Of a DNA stretch of 64,000 nt, positions 36,876-49,330 are shown piece by piece (position 1 is the first letter of the stretch; each line of letters opens with the position of its first letter). The notes beneath the pieces are model-generated. The model worked only from the letters and a program-made list of their open reading frames with translations, was not told the origin of the DNA and made no database searches. Both the position numbers and the translations under genes were made by a program. The DNA comes from Druceiella hillmani (lineage: Eukaryota; Arthropoda; Insecta; Lepidoptera; Hepialidae): assembly GCA_039881145.1 (NCBI GenBank), contig JAYKKI010000052.1, forward strand, positions 8,747,501 through 8,811,500, written 5' to 3'.

Positions 36876-38498
36876 TTACTCAGACTATCGAATTCAATGT
36901 CATTACAACATTTTTAATGAAACACTCATTTGCCTAGAAAAACCTGACCTTACCAAAACTTAGGATGCCAGCACCACGACATGATACTTACAGTGTGCTG
37001 AATTTCGAAATTACAAAGGAAAAAAGCTACAACATCAAAGAACTACTTCGATACATTGCTCACAACAAACCATAATTTAAAAAAAATTTACAACGATGAT
37101 AACGTTGATGACCAGAATTTTTACATGGACGAACCAGGCGACACAGAGAAAACGGTTCTCATAAATCTATTGCTGGCAGAAATACATGCTAAACAACACA
37201 TCACACTTGTACTGGCATGATACGACGTTGCCGCCATAGTTATGGAAGGAGGACGATCTGTCCATATCGCCCCATAACTATCGTTGAATATAGCCAAAGA
37301 ACAATTCCCAGTATGTAACATATCAAGAGCATTTAGACGGGGTGAACTTTTAAAACAAGCTAAAATTATCTTCTGAGACGAATGCAAAATAGGGCATAAA
37401 AAAATCACTCGTACCCATGGACAGAATATTACAAGACTTGTGAGAAAACTCTGAAGTGATGAGAGTAGCTCTACTCATACTCTCAGGAGATTTTCGACAA
37501 ATACTTCCAGTTATACCGAAGTCAACACCAGCAGACGAAATCAGTGCATGCTTGAAAAAATCACATCTCTGGCCGCACATACAAATACTGCGACTAACAA
37601 AAAATATGCAAGTTCAACTTTCGAAAAACGAAACAACGGCACATTTTGCTCAAAAACTTTTACAAATAAGCGAAGGCACATATGATACTGACCAGTACCG
37701 AGAATGAACTCATCGACCAAATTTATCCAAACGTAATTCATAACTACACCAAATCAAAGTGGGTATTTCAGAGGGCAATTTTGGAAACTGACAGTAATAT
37801 TATAGACGATATCAACTTTAATATTCAAAAGAAAAGTTCCGGTGAAGAGAGAATATACAAATCGATCAACACGACGGTAAACTTTGAAGAAAGTGTCAAC
37901 TTCCCTACGGAATTTTTAAACTCTTTTCAAGTACCAGGAATACCATCAACTAAATACCATCAACGCTGCCTTCAACTAAAAATCTCCGATCTCCGATCGT
38001 ACTACTCAGAAATCTCAACGAACGAAAACTACGTAATGGAATAAGGATGATCGTCAAACAACTATCGAATAACATCATCATATGACTGGAAAGGACAAAG
38101 AATATGCGGTATTTATCTCCAGAGTACCACTGGTTTCTACCGAACTGCCATTCCAATTTAAAAGACTGAAATTTTCAATCAAATTACTCTGTAGGTTTAC
38201 GATTAACAAAGCGCAAGGACAACCTTTAAAACATTGCGGTATCCACCTGAAAAAAATCCTGCTTTTCTCACGATCAACTACACGCAGCTTGCTCTCACGT
38301 AGGAAATTAAAAAAATTTGTACATATATACCCCGGATAACAAAGTGAAAAATGTTATTTATAAACAAGTATTGTAAATAGTTAGAATATGTTTTCAATAA
38401 AAAATATTTACCTCTTATATTTTAAAGTTTATCCTTTTATTCTAACTACTACACAATCTCATATCGACTTCCTGAGCGAAGCCGAGTACCCCAGCTAG
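36178..38498 (+). pseudogene. Helitron Rep/Pif1-helicase remnant with 3' end
   Basis: Helicase-type Helitron coding sequence in several frames. 'YTVHPNNAECFYLQMLL'-like text near 36430-36480 and 'KLRMPAPRHDTY' near 36955 match the region upstream of the helicase. A Walker A region 'DEPGDTEKTVL' near 37125 replaces the usual G..GTGKT. A Walker B region near 37370 has a stop just before DE. 'LSGDFRQILPVIPKST' lies at 37480-37530. The C-terminal helicase motif 'FTINKAQGQPLKHCGI' is near 38195-38245. The copy ends 'gagcgaagccgag' then 'taccccagCTAG' at 38498 followed by T, the expected Helitron 3' terminus. In the family this enzyme drives rolling-circle transposition; this copy is dead through many stops. 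An (AT)n run interrupts it at 36803-36873. Its left edge coincides with the left edge of the paralogue at 59.88 kb. Confidence 0.88.
36803..36873. repeat. (AT)n microsatellite inside the Helitron remnant
   Basis: An AT dinucleotide run. The paralogous copy at 60338-60373 also carries an AT run at the corresponding place, so the repeat predates their divergence or arose at a shared seed. Confidence 0.95.
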
Positions 38499-39270
38499 TT
38501 TAACATAAATGAAATGAAATATCTATCTAAGTAATATATTTGTTGCACGACGAATTAGAAATAGCCGATTTATTTATGAATTTTATGACCACGAGTCAGC
38601 CCTTCAAACGTAATACTTACAGAAGAGATATGATGTAAAACATATTGCGTATAAATTATAATACTGTTTATCACATTATCCGTGATTGACGTTACAAGTA
38701 ATTGAAAACTGACACCTGTAGAACGTCAACTGTTTTTAACCGATGTCTACAAAACTGTTAATTCGATTTAAAATTATTTTTAAATTCGTTTATTGCAAGA
38801 GATGCTCAACTTTAAGTCATATTTAATTCATATTGTCCTTGTAATCTACATATTATTAAGTAGTAATTTTGAGAGTACCTGTTATTTCAGGTTGAGCTTT
38901 CATAACATTGCTATTTAAGTCTTCTTGCCAGTGATTGGAAATTTTCATATCAGTCTTATGAGAAAACCTGGCGGCACTAAATGTTGAAGTACAAAGCAGT
39001 CAAAGTAGTAGTAGTAGTTTTTAGCTGAAAAATATTTTACTGCTATTTATTCCACAATTCACCTCTTTCGTTTCATGTAAATTGAACTGTCAATCCTGAA
39101 AGGCAACCATTAGTTAAATTTTTTTCAGAGCTAAAAAATGTGCATTCGCGTAGGGTTCAGTTTTAGTGGCTTTTTAATTCTTTCATAACATATCGGAAAA
39201 TATTTGTGTAACAATAATAAAAAACAATATTCTCACATCCTAAGATCGTTATATCATGATTGAATTATTG
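38499..39270. other. AT-rich non-coding stretch
   Basis: DNA flanking the Helitron 3' end. No gene or repeat recognised. Confidence 0.5.
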
Positions 39271-39273
39271 AGT

Positions 39274-39490
39274 TGTCGTCACAGTGGTGTATTGGGTTGA
39301 TCACAAGGTATACGGCCTCCGATTGCGAGGCGCACCGCGAGGACCCGGGTTCGATTCCCGGCCGCTCGTCGAGCGGGGCTGGACTGGTGTTCTGGTTGGT
39401 TGTAAGAGATTGCTCTCGTAGTAATAAGCCCGCCATAGGTATCAATTAGATACATTAAAGTACAGAAATAAAAATAAATAAATAAATAAT
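39274..39490 (+). mobile_element. tRNA-derived SINE, best-preserved copy
   Basis: It has a tRNA-like head with an A-box-like segment ('gtggtgtattgggttga') and a perfect Pol III B box GGTTCGATTCC at 39348-39358, set in a GC-rich stem ('ggacccgggttcgattcccg'). A tRNA-unrelated body follows and ends 'ccataggtatcaatt', then an (AAAT)n-type tail to about 39490. Two further copies, one truncated, lie on the minus strand at 1.4 and 3.1 kb. Known SINEs of this layout are transcribed by Pol III and moved by a partner LINE; none is seen in the window. A bare tRNA gene is excluded because the body extends far past the T-arm. Confidence 0.88.
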
Positions 39491-39561
39491 TTACGATCTT
39501 TTTTATTACGTTTTGATAATTTTTAAGATAAATAACATTTCAGAAAATATAAATTTAATAT

Positions 39562-39629
<68 letters not shown>

Positions 39630-40525
39630 TCGTACAAAATGTTAAATTAAAGTGCAAGAAATTGTCCATTTTTATTCCAATAGACTTGGAAATTGGAGAA
39701 AAAATCCAAACCTATTTTAATATATATTTCGACATTCTACGAAATAAAGTATATTAAAATATAAAGTAGTCAAAATACGCAGAATATGTTAGAAAAATGC
39801 TAGTCGTTTTTATACTTTCTTACTGTTTATTACCTTTCAATTTAATTTTTTTCGTTTCAGTTTGTTTTATTTTTAATATACTCTGTATACTAAAATTACG
39901 TGTTATAATTTCATTGACCATAAAACTTTAAATTGAAACTTTCCAAAAGTGTATTGAAAAGCAGATTCAAATTCTCGGCAAGGCAAACTGTACTTATTAT
40001 AAGGATACCTCATCAAATATACAATATATATATATATATATATATATATTATGGTATGACCATACAGCGTATCGTGTAACATTATTAATAAATGTATCAA
40101 ATAAAGCCATTTTCCATTCGTCTACCAGAGAACCCTAAATTATAATTTATTATTATAATTAAATGTACGTATGGATATGTGACTAAGATCAAGTTTAACA
40201 TCGAGAGTGTTTTATATAGAAAATATTTATGTTGCTCAATACTCAAATAATCTACTTTCTAGTTCAAACACCAATTCTGTCGCAATACTTGACCAATCGT
40301 TATGAGTTTAACTAGCCAGCAGTCACGAAATATGGTGAATATATTAGCAAATCTTTGCTATATTCTAAATATAAAAAAATATTGATTTTGGAAGTTTTAA
40401 ATAAAAATTAAGAGAGAGAAAAGCACATGTAGAGTATTTTCAAAGCCCAAATTTGAACCAACATAAGTACTGATACTTATCATACCAAGATTTTCATTAA
40501 TGCCACATTTTTACCAAATTTTTAA
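39491..40525. repeat. Non-coding stretch with two (AT)n microsatellites
   Basis: AT dinucleotide runs lie at about 39557-39625 and 40021-40050. The remainder is AT-rich with no recognisable feature. Confidence 0.8.
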
Positions 40526-40594
40526 ATTAATGCTCTAAGAAAATTAATACCCAAGGAATCCGGGATATATTGTTAATTAGGTATATGAGACAAA

Positions 40595-40860
40595 CACATA
40601 ATGCCAGAGGCAGACATGGCCAGAGTGTGAGTGTCCTCCAAAGAGGTTACGCATAAAGAGGAAACGGGTGATTTCGTAGAGAGACGAATTAATTTCACTC
40701 TCGCTTATTTGCCTTTAATTACCGAAAACATTGTTTTCTCAATTGTAAATGTATGCTGCTTAAATAAGAATATTAATTTACTTATATATCTTCCCCACGA
40801 CAATGGCCATCTCTGTATTAAATAAATACAAGAGATTCAAAATATGATCTTGTATTTTTA
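40595..40860 (+). repeat. Dispersed repeat subunit with shared reading frame (copy A)
   Basis: Related to 60811-61075 (plus) and, more distantly, to 56440-56725 (minus). In one frame the plus copy reads 'ERRINFTLAYLPLITENIVF' and then 'VNVCCLNKN'; the distant copy reads 'GRRINFMLANF' and then 'VSVCCLSKT'. The frame may be a relic of a transposon protein, but I do not recognise it. The 64-residue open frame starts at 40631. Confidence 0.5.
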
Positions 40861-40956
40861 GACTTGGAGCATATATAATTTGTTCTTACACAAATTTAAC
40901 ACTTTTAAGTTATTCTACATATTAAAAGTTAATACTTTATGATTATTTAAGATTAA

Positions 40957-41336
40957 CCTCGGTACCTTAAATGCTGCGAGGATAAAATATTAAATATGTA
41001 TAGGTTAAATTTCTGGGTTAAACTATAAATATGTATGGTTAATAAATACACTAAATGTTTGTTGAAGATATCTGCATCGAGGTCATCTGCTCCTTTAAAT
41101 GCTGTGAGGATAAAATATTAAACACATAGACGTTAAATTTCTGGGTTGAGCTATAAATATGTATGGTCAACAAATACACTAAATATTTGTTGAAGATATC
41201 TGCATCGAGGTCATCTGCTACCTTAATTGCTGCGAGGATAAAATATGGAATACATATACGTTAAATATATGGGTTAAGCTATAAATATGTATGGTCAACA
41301 AATACACTAAATATTTGTTGAAGATATCTGCATCAA
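40957..41336. repeat. 128-bp minisatellite, three copies
   Basis: 'gctgcgaggataaaatat' or a close variant starts at 40973, 41101 and 41229, spacing exactly 128. Each unit continues through 'ataaatatgtatggt' and 'gaagatatctgcatc'. The partner duplication at 61.17-61.42 kb has only two copies. Confidence 0.95.
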
Positions 41337-43319
41337 GTTCCCAAGTTTGTCATTAATTTAGGATTCAGAGCAATTTATTCATAAATACTTTCATTTCATT
41401 AATTAACGATGAATGTAATTTTGTAAAAAGCTTTTGATTTGCCTTTTTCATTATTAGATGGCGGATATTATTTTATTTTATATTACAGTACTTGTCAGCA
41501 CAAACATATTTCCGTATTAGAAACTAAACTTCTTTGTTTTATTTCGTGAATGGAACTATTGTCTTTACTCAAATCGGTTAAATATTGTTAGAAATCTGTC
41601 CATATAAATAAATTTTTTTCCTAAGTTTGAACGTCACTGGAAAATCTAGCGGCAAAACAATAGAAATAGTATACGTATAAAATTTATTATTTTACAAAAC
41701 TTTATGTGTGACATAAATTAGAATGTAAATACATGCGGAGAAAATCACCATTTTCGTCATAAAACAATTTATAATTCCCACAGTGGTGAGGTGATACGGC
41801 AAGATATGGCAAATTGTTTTTGCACGAATGACTGTTATTATTTTTAATCGATATATTGTAAGCGTGCTTTTGCTTTCAACATAAATAACCTATTTCTCTA
41901 ATTGTTTTTGCTCTCAACATAAATATCCTATTTTTGTAAATATACATTGAAGGAAGTATTATATCAGAACTTACCTGATATTGAAACATACAATCGTTAA
42001 ATTAGTTAAATTGCCTATAATTATTTAATTGCTAATAGTACATGCAATTTGATTCTAATATCAATTGAACAAAAAAAAATGTTTATTTTATAAAATACGA
42101 ATCATTCATTTTTAAATATGCGTTTCATATATAATAGATATGTATTTTTTAACATTATTGTTTGGTTTTGTAGTTTTTACGCAATGAGCAAAATCTTAAA
42201 AAAGTGGAATAAGTCCGGATCTGACTAGGAAGATTTTCGTATAATATTTTTAAATATACTAATATTTTTAAATATACTTTTATATTAAGATATGTTTGAG
42301 ATAATATACTTCATTTCTACGCAAATATAAAGTTCCATCGAGCAGCTTATGCGAAAAACAGCTATCTGAAAGACAAACGAATACGGATCTCACGAGGGTT
42401 CTGTTTTCCTTTTTCAGCTCCGTAAAATTAAAAAGAATAATGGGAGTTCCTTATAACTGCAAGAAATATAGTCTAATTATTTTATTTTAGTTTGTAGAAT
42501 ATACTATATGCCGTAAACTAAAAAAATAGTTGACTAATTCGTATATACGAAATATAATCTGCTACATACCTTGCTACCGTTTTATGACCTTAATTATAAT
42601 TTTCAAAAGAAGCCTTTATTTTTTCCGTCTGTCTAGATTATACAAAATAATATATTTATTTTCTGCGGTTTTTCATCATTTATCCTTGTTTTTGTTTGTG
42701 TATATAAACAAGTGTTTAAGGTTTTTTGGGTCACTGAGTGCTTCAGATATAATACAGAGTGGCTCACGTGCGATTGTTTGTTATTGGTAAATTACAATTT
42801 TTCTTGGATTCTGACACTATTTTTTAAGAATTTTTTGTAAGCTAATTTTAGAAGCATTGCTGAAAATGTCCACGAAAATCGAAATAAGAGGAAGCCCCCC
42901 ATTATATTCCTCTTCTCCATTTCCAAAAAGACTAAATATAATTATGAAAAATAACAGCATTACCAAAAGTTCAGCTAAAGTTTCTAGTAAACCGAAGCGA
43001 TGACTTCAAGCCTCGTAGTTTTTAGGAGTTTATTATATTTTTAAGTCTGTTATAAATATTTTAGACAATATGTCACAAATAAACAAATGTACGTTTTTTC
43101 GTAAGTAGAAATTACTTCATTTTATGAAAACCTATTGATGAAAATGATATTTACTATTATAAATATTAAACCGTGTTTTTCCTACCCTTCTACATTCTAA
43201 GACAACAATTTCCAGTAAAATGAAGGATTCCTTAGTGGAAAACTTAAGTTTTAAATAATAATAAAGAAACAATTATTTTAATCACAGTAAACTAAAGTAC
43301 ATTTGTGCGAATTTGCAAT

Positions 43320-44110
43320 GACGTACCGCAGAACATCGAATGAGATGGACGCTTCTTAGTTTCTTTTAGCCTTTAGCTGCTCCAAGTTCGTAAGAGGGCT
43401 CTCAAAAACTTTTGCTTTGAGATAACACTTAGAAAAAAGTTAGCTGGGGTTAAGTTGGGCATCTGGGTAGCCAAATTATGTCTCTAAATCGGTTTATGAC
43501 TTTTACCGGAAATAGCACTCTAATTGTATCCATGGAGATCCTAACTGTGTGGGCAGTGACCCCATCTTGCTGAATCTAAACATCTAACTCGTCAACATCC
43601 TCTTCTCGTAGCTGCATTATAAAAAAAATGTTAATCATTTCGATATACCACTCGCTCGTCACTGTAACCATTGCACCGCAGTAATTCTCGAAGAAAAATG
43701 GCCCGATGATTTTTTAGACGAAATTGCGCACCATACAGTAACTTTAAGGTTATGTAATACTTTCTGATAATTTTCTTTTTAATTGCTGGACGACCAGAAA
43801 TGATAATTTTGACGATTTACGTAACCTTTAAGATGAAAGTGTGATTCATCACCAAAATAAATATTGTCCATCCTATTTTCTTCTAAAAAAATCTTTAACA
43901 TTTCCTAACAGTAAATTTTCCGCTTATTGTAATCTTCAGATTTGTTTTTTTGAACGATCTCTATTTTATAGGGATGTAGCCTTAAGTCTAAAGTCAATTT
44001 TCTTTGAAGATTTGAACGATCAATATTCAAGGAAGCAACAGGTTTTCTTATTAATTTTTGGTGGATGAGAGAAAATGATCTTTTCCGACATTGACAATGT
44101 CTTTTTAAAA
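43320..44110 (-). pseudogene. Tc1/mariner-type transposase remnant (left copy)
   Basis: From right to left on the minus strand: 'RKLTLDLRLHPYKIEIVQKN' near 44000, the first catalytic region 'FGDESHFHLKGYVNRQN' near 43830, 'LKVTVWCAISSKK' near 43740, and the second catalytic region 'QQDG.T.HT' near 43540. The equivalent of the third catalytic aspartate region (WP.RSPDLTP) is frameshifted. A stop after 'WSSSN' is absent from the right copy. Family members cut and paste DNA with a DD(E/D) triad; this copy cannot. No terminal inverted repeats for it were identified. The N-terminal helix-turn-helix region is mostly missing. Confidence 0.85.
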
Positions 44111-45250
44111 TTTGTTCATATACTTATAAACAAAAAAATTATTTCATAATTTAAACAATTTTATATCCTTTTGGGAAAATGGTTGTAGATAATATCCATT
44201 GAAGTAATTTTTTCAATTAGCTAATAATTGAATTTCGACGGTGCAGATGTCGCGAATTTCATTTGCTTAGGGAGAGTCTGCGTAAATTCGTTAATAACGG
44301 CCCGGTCCTTAGACGAATTAAGCACAATGAACCCGACAAAAAGTTTCCATTATCATCATGAATTAAACCATAAACTGAGTTACATTTAATATTATTTAAA
44401 AAAAAATCTTAAAATGCATATTTGTTCCCGTCACAATGAGGTCTTAGAATTGATTTGAAACATAGCACTATTTAATGGTCCTCTCAAAATTTCATAATAA
44501 TATACCCACAAAATTATGGAGACCAAAAAGGGGACAATTAACTAAAAGGTTATTATATTTCAAGACTCGTCACGATAATCCGGTATAATAAGTGCTTACT
44601 TATTATACCGGATTATTTAATTTTGATAATTAATTTATATCCAATATAATATAAATTTAGAATTATGATTTTAATGTCAATATTAATTTAAATTTGAATA
44701 AATCTGAAACCCAAAATATGACGTTAACTGGTGGCAAATCCCAATTAACAAAAAATAAAGAGTTGGATGAATTTTTAAACAAAGTTTTGGATATATCTTT
44801 AATTATGTTTCTCTTAAGTATGTTTTTGCAATTAGATAAAATATAAATTATTAAAAAATACAAACGTTGAGATTTTTTTGGAAGTTGTCAATATAATATT
44901 CCTGTAATTAATATAAAGAATAATAATTAAACTACCAACCTTTTTATGCTAAAGAATCTTAAGAAAAAATACGCCTGAAAACTGTAGAAGTCGATTTATC
45001 CACCAATTGACCCAGAGTTAGGTAGTTATTAAAATAACGTCTTTACTATAAAAAAATTAGACAGACATAAGTGTTTGTCAGGATTAAATTTGAAAAGAAA
45101 TATTACTGTTAATTATTTATTTCATTCCTGCATAGTGCGTAAAAATATTTAAATATGTTTTAACAACAATATAAATAAAAGGAGGAGAGGAAAAAAAAGA
45201 CGTAAATAAAAAAAACTTTTGTAAAATCAGATTATATCAATGACCAGTAA
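44111..45250. repeat. Non-coding stretch with a perfect 19-bp hairpin (44575-44616)
   Basis: Arms 'ataatccggtataataagt' at 44575-44593 and its exact complement at 44598-44616, with a 4-base loop. No coding signal elsewhere. Confidence 0.8.
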
Positions 45251-45252
45251 CA

Positions 45253-46122
45253 AATATTTAGATTATATTTTCAAAATCATAAAAATTAAATAAAATATAC
45301 ATCAGGGAAAATAGACATGTGCAACACAAGATTTAATAAGAGCAATGCAGGTACAATTGGGAATTGCCGGTAGATATTTATACATAATGGCGAACTAAAA
45401 TATATTATTCTCATTAACTTAGCTCAGTTCGAAATCAGTTTAAAAACTAATTAAACGCTAAGTGCGAACAGAACCCGCACTATGAGTGTCTTGTACACAT
45501 TTAGATACAAAAACAATAAAGATTATGTGCCGAATATATTTTTCATACGCATGAAACCATAGTGAATTGTTAAAAAATTGTGACATTTGAAACCATTTGT
45601 TTAGTTTGCTGGTAAACTTTAACCAAACTTCTAGTAATGCTGTTTTTTACTTATTTTTGAATTGTTTTACAATTTCTGGAGACAAAAGATCTAAATATGT
45701 AGTCCTCTTCTATCGCCTGAAGTTAAAAAAAAATACTACAATAATTAAAAAACAGCGTTACTAGTAATTTGGTTAAAGTTTACCAGCAAACTAATGTAAT
45801 GATTTCAGTTGTCATAATTTTTGAAGAATTCATTGTTTTCACACAATATAGTGAGCAAATATATTTAATACGTAAAAATATATATTACATAACCTTCATT
45901 GTTTTTGCGTCTAAATATGTACTCGTAGTGCGAGTTCTATTCACACTTAACGTTTAATTAGTTTTTAAGCTGATTCCAAACAGAGCTGAGTTAATGAGAA
46001 TAATATCTTCCGGCAATTCCCAATTGTACCTGCATTGCTCTTGTAAAATCTTATGTTGCATATGTCTATTTACCGTTATGTATCTTTTATTTAATTTTGA
46101 TGATTTCAAATTCAAATATTAA
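45253..46122. mobile_element. Fold-back element with arms of nearly 400 bp
   Basis: The left arm (about 45253-45655) and right arm (about 45743-46122) are inverted relatives of each other. Matching blocks include 'gagcaatgcaggtacaattg' on the left and its complement on the right, 'gtttgctggtaaactttaac', and 'aaaattaaataaaa' near the outer ends. About 90 bp of AT-rich DNA separate the arms. Long inverted arms with little between them define fold-back or large MITE-type elements. No transposase is present. Arms have diverged with indels, so the insertion is not recent. No clear target-site duplication was identified. Confidence 0.85.
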
Positions 46123-46860
46123 GCTAATATATAAATTACTCTTATCAGAGTTTAGAGATTTAATCATTATTACTCGAAAAAACTCGACGCACCAATCAAA
46201 AACCGCGGGAGCAAAGCTGGTGTAAATATATGTTAATAAATATGGTACGTATTATCCGTTTGTTACCCAATTTCAAAACTACTTTTTCTATAAGTTGGTT
46301 ATAAGCTTGTAAGTGAGTGCCAAATACTGAGTGTGCCATAATTCAATTCGAGTCCCATTTAAGTCTCAGTGGTTTAATTATCTCGTGAGCTGATTATGAA
46401 TCCTTACATATTGATTAAAACAATATATACTTATTTACATTATCAATATTAAATTCAGTTTTCTCTAAACCCTTTATAACCTAAAATATTCAAGACCTAC
46501 TAATTCTACTATTTTTATACAAGTTCTACTATCTTAATTTCTTTCGGAATGTTACACACGTTGGTTGAAAATTTAGAGACACATTTGACACATATGTTAC
46601 CAACAATTGACCTAAATAAAACAGTTATTTCGGACCTCTATATAATTTTAAGACATACCTAAGAACCTATGTGCAGTAGATGCCTGTTCATCACACTGTT
46701 ACGTGTATGGAGTGCCACTTCTAATATTATATTTATCATAAATACCAAGGTTCATTGTAAAGCGGTTCACAGAAGACACCTTTTTTCAAAATTGCATCTA
46801 TATTGTGCCAAGAGTCTCAGAATAAAATGATTGTAACATACGAACAGACAGAAGTACAGA
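46123..46860. other. AT-rich non-coding stretch
   Basis: No gene recognised. Near 46835-46866 a 'gaacagacagaagtacagacatacag' style tract leads into the palindrome described next. Confidence 0.5.
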
Positions 46861-46866
46861 CATACA

Positions 46867-46917
46867 GAGGAACAAAACGAAATTATACGGTACCCGTATA
46901 ATTTCGTTTTGTTCCTC
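46867..46917. repeat. Perfect palindrome, 24-bp arms
   Basis: Arm 46867-46890 (beginning 'gaggaacaaaacgaaatt') is exactly complementary to 46894-46917, with only 3 bases between them. Immediately right, 'ggttaaggaaccctaaaaaa' resembles sequence common near mobile-element ends. No mismatch in either arm. Confidence 0.97.
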
Positions 46918-49155
46918 TCCATTTGGTTAAGGAACCCTAAAAAACAATTTTTTTGTACCATCTAAAATTTCCATTCGAATGTTTTTGAGCGATCACTCTT
47001 GAGGTATATGATGTGTTTATAAAAATATGTCTAATAAAAAGTGACTTACACATCCATAGACGGTACGCAAATATTTATAAAAATTAAAATCGAATGGATC
47101 TTCTTATATTATATTTTCCTTAACAAAAAAGTGTAAGTAACTACATATGAAAACCGAATCTATATTAGTTTCGAAGTTATTCTAAAGAGTGAGTTGAATA
47201 AAGCCGTTATATAGGCAATATTGAAAAATACGAGTATATCGCGTGATAAAATCGAGAATGTATCAATGGGAATTTTTGCGAATATGTACTAGTATCATGA
47301 AATGTAGGTTACTACACATTAAAGCATTATGTGTAAGCTCCATCTGGAAATACCTGGAGAATGAAAACGAATCATCATAGCGCATTATGTGATATTGGAA
47401 TTTAGTGTATTTCTGCAATCCCACTTAGAAGAAAATGTACACTGTGGAAGTAAGTTCTAGTTTCTATAATCGTTTATATTTATAAATAGTTACAGGTTAT
47501 AAGTAGATGAAAAGCACTTCGTGCCCTTAACCTATACGAAAGGTTATATATTTTCAGAAAAAACAAGAGTTCGAGCTTTTGTAGTAGAAAAAACAAAATA
47601 TTGATAACTCTTCCCCAAAGTTTGTGGTTTTTTTTTCAATTAAAATATGAATTATTAGAGTAGTTCTATCATTAGTTTAATTTTGCCTTGTCTTTCAAAT
47701 AAAGTAAAATTAACCTAGTATCGGTTTGAATCAAGTATTTCAATTTATATGAACATAATAAGGATTTTCTGAAAAGACAAAAATTCTTCCTTTGAATCGT
47801 TTAAATTAATGCTTGACTGGGATATTTTATTGAGAATCCTGATTACCGCTATATTCGAGCCTATATTTCATGGTACTTTGTTTGCTTTTCACCCCAAATG
47901 GAACTGATGAACCGAGAGTACTCTAAGTTCTTTTGGCTGAATTGCTATATTTAACCCAGTCTTAGTTCGCCAAAATTCAGTTGCTAAATAAACAGAAGAT
48001 AAAACCCTAACTCTACATATCCTGCTAGAAACATCTATAACGTATCAAATGCAGAAAAAATAGCTATCAGACCTCAATTACCTATATGGACCATTTTGGG
48101 CACAACTTGGTTGGAATTTGATAAATTTAAACTCAGTTTTATCTTAAGGTGAAATGAAGTAATTGGTACACGATATGAATAAATTGAACAAGAGTCACTG
48201 CGTTAAAATCTCATAGGCATGATTTTTATATGCTTAAACTTTAGCTATTTTAAAGCAAATTACAGGTCATCATAAACACGTGCTTGATTCACAAGATCAT
48301 TGAGCTATTAATTTAGTAACATGAGCCACAATTTCCGCACAAATTTAATAGTAATCATTAGCAAACTGACAATAATTCCAATTCAAAACTTAACCTTACT
48401 TAGAGAAATACACATAAAATGTAATTAAAAAGGCTTATAAATACTATTTATATCACAAATATGCACTACAAATAAATATTTTTTTACTATATGGATTACT
48501 GAATTAATAAAAAATATTATTTGAAAGCACAGAAATAATTAAGATTTGTATGAATATAAAACGCATGTTGTCTATTTACAAACACCTCAATAACTATCAC
48601 GAATATAGTGTCAGTCATGTAAATGTATATGCATGTAAATATATATTTAATGAGCAACTTCCTCCTGTCAATTTTTGTTGCATTGTGCGCTCACTTTGTA
48701 AAAATTTCATTGTCATCATTTCATAACGCGGCTAAAGAAGTATGACTTCAGAAATATACTATGAATGCTTTTGCAAAATCTGACCCAAAATATGAATTAT
48801 CCAAAATATGCATGTCCATTACGAACTGTGAACAATTGAAATTTTTTATTGTAATGTGAAATTTTAATTACACAGGAAAAATAATTTTTATCTATGTATT
48901 TTCCGTTAATTTTTTTTTTTGTTTGCAAAATTATTTTCCATAAAAATTTTTTTTTATTATTTGTATTTTGTTTTGCTAGCGGATAGCACTAATATTGAAT
49001 GCCAATTTTCCCTTTACATTTTCATGTCAACAAATAAAATCTCGTCAGTATCCCGAGAAATAAATTATTAACTTTTCACCGATATTTACAATGGATTATA
49101 AACGGATGGGGGCTGCGGTTTCCAGTAATTATTTTCAAAACCGCTTTGTATACTC
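46918..49155. other. Long AT-rich non-coding stretch
   Basis: No frame with a recognisable domain and no clear repeat. Confidence 0.5.
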
Positions 49156-49159
49156 ACGT

Positions 49160-49330
49160 ATACGGGTATTTTATTTGCTATAGTGACCCTCAGAGTACGC
49201 CGATGAGTTTTAATAAATGCAACGTCACGAAGAGGATCGCAGGTAATTTTGAATAATTAAAACGACGCAATCAGGTCGTTGCTTGATCGAGAGGATGGGT
49301 CGCCCTTATTTGCGGCTAACCTAATGAGGT
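49160..49330 (+). repeat. Dispersed repeat, copy 2 (partner at 26.63-26.80 kb)
   Basis: Contains the 'gagtacgccgatgagttt' block and several ordered shared blocks with the minus strand of 26630-26800. GC-richer than its flanks. Function unknown. Confidence 0.6.

Larger units (their letters stand above)
40527..43932. repeat. Duplicated segment, left copy (partner 60747-64000)
   Basis: Nearly base-for-base similarity with 60747-64000 in the same orientation, starting at 'attaatgctctaag' and continuing to the window end. The coordinate offset is 20215 at the left, dropping by about 128 after the internal minisatellite and to 20068 at the right. By eye, differences are scattered substitutions and short indels. 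Its 5' part matches mobile-element-like sequence and its 3' part contains a transposase pseudogene, so the whole may be a composite mobile element or a segmental duplication of nested elements. Confidence 0.92.

Noticed and set aside
39274..39360. A bona fide tRNA gene
   Set aside because: The B box is perfect, but the A-box region and stem pairing are poor and the sequence continues into a shared SINE body seen in two other copies.
41869..42035. Separate minisatellite ('tttttgct.tcaacataaata')
   Set aside because: Only two copies about 40 bp apart, present in both duplication copies. It is a minor internal duplication not worth a separate call.
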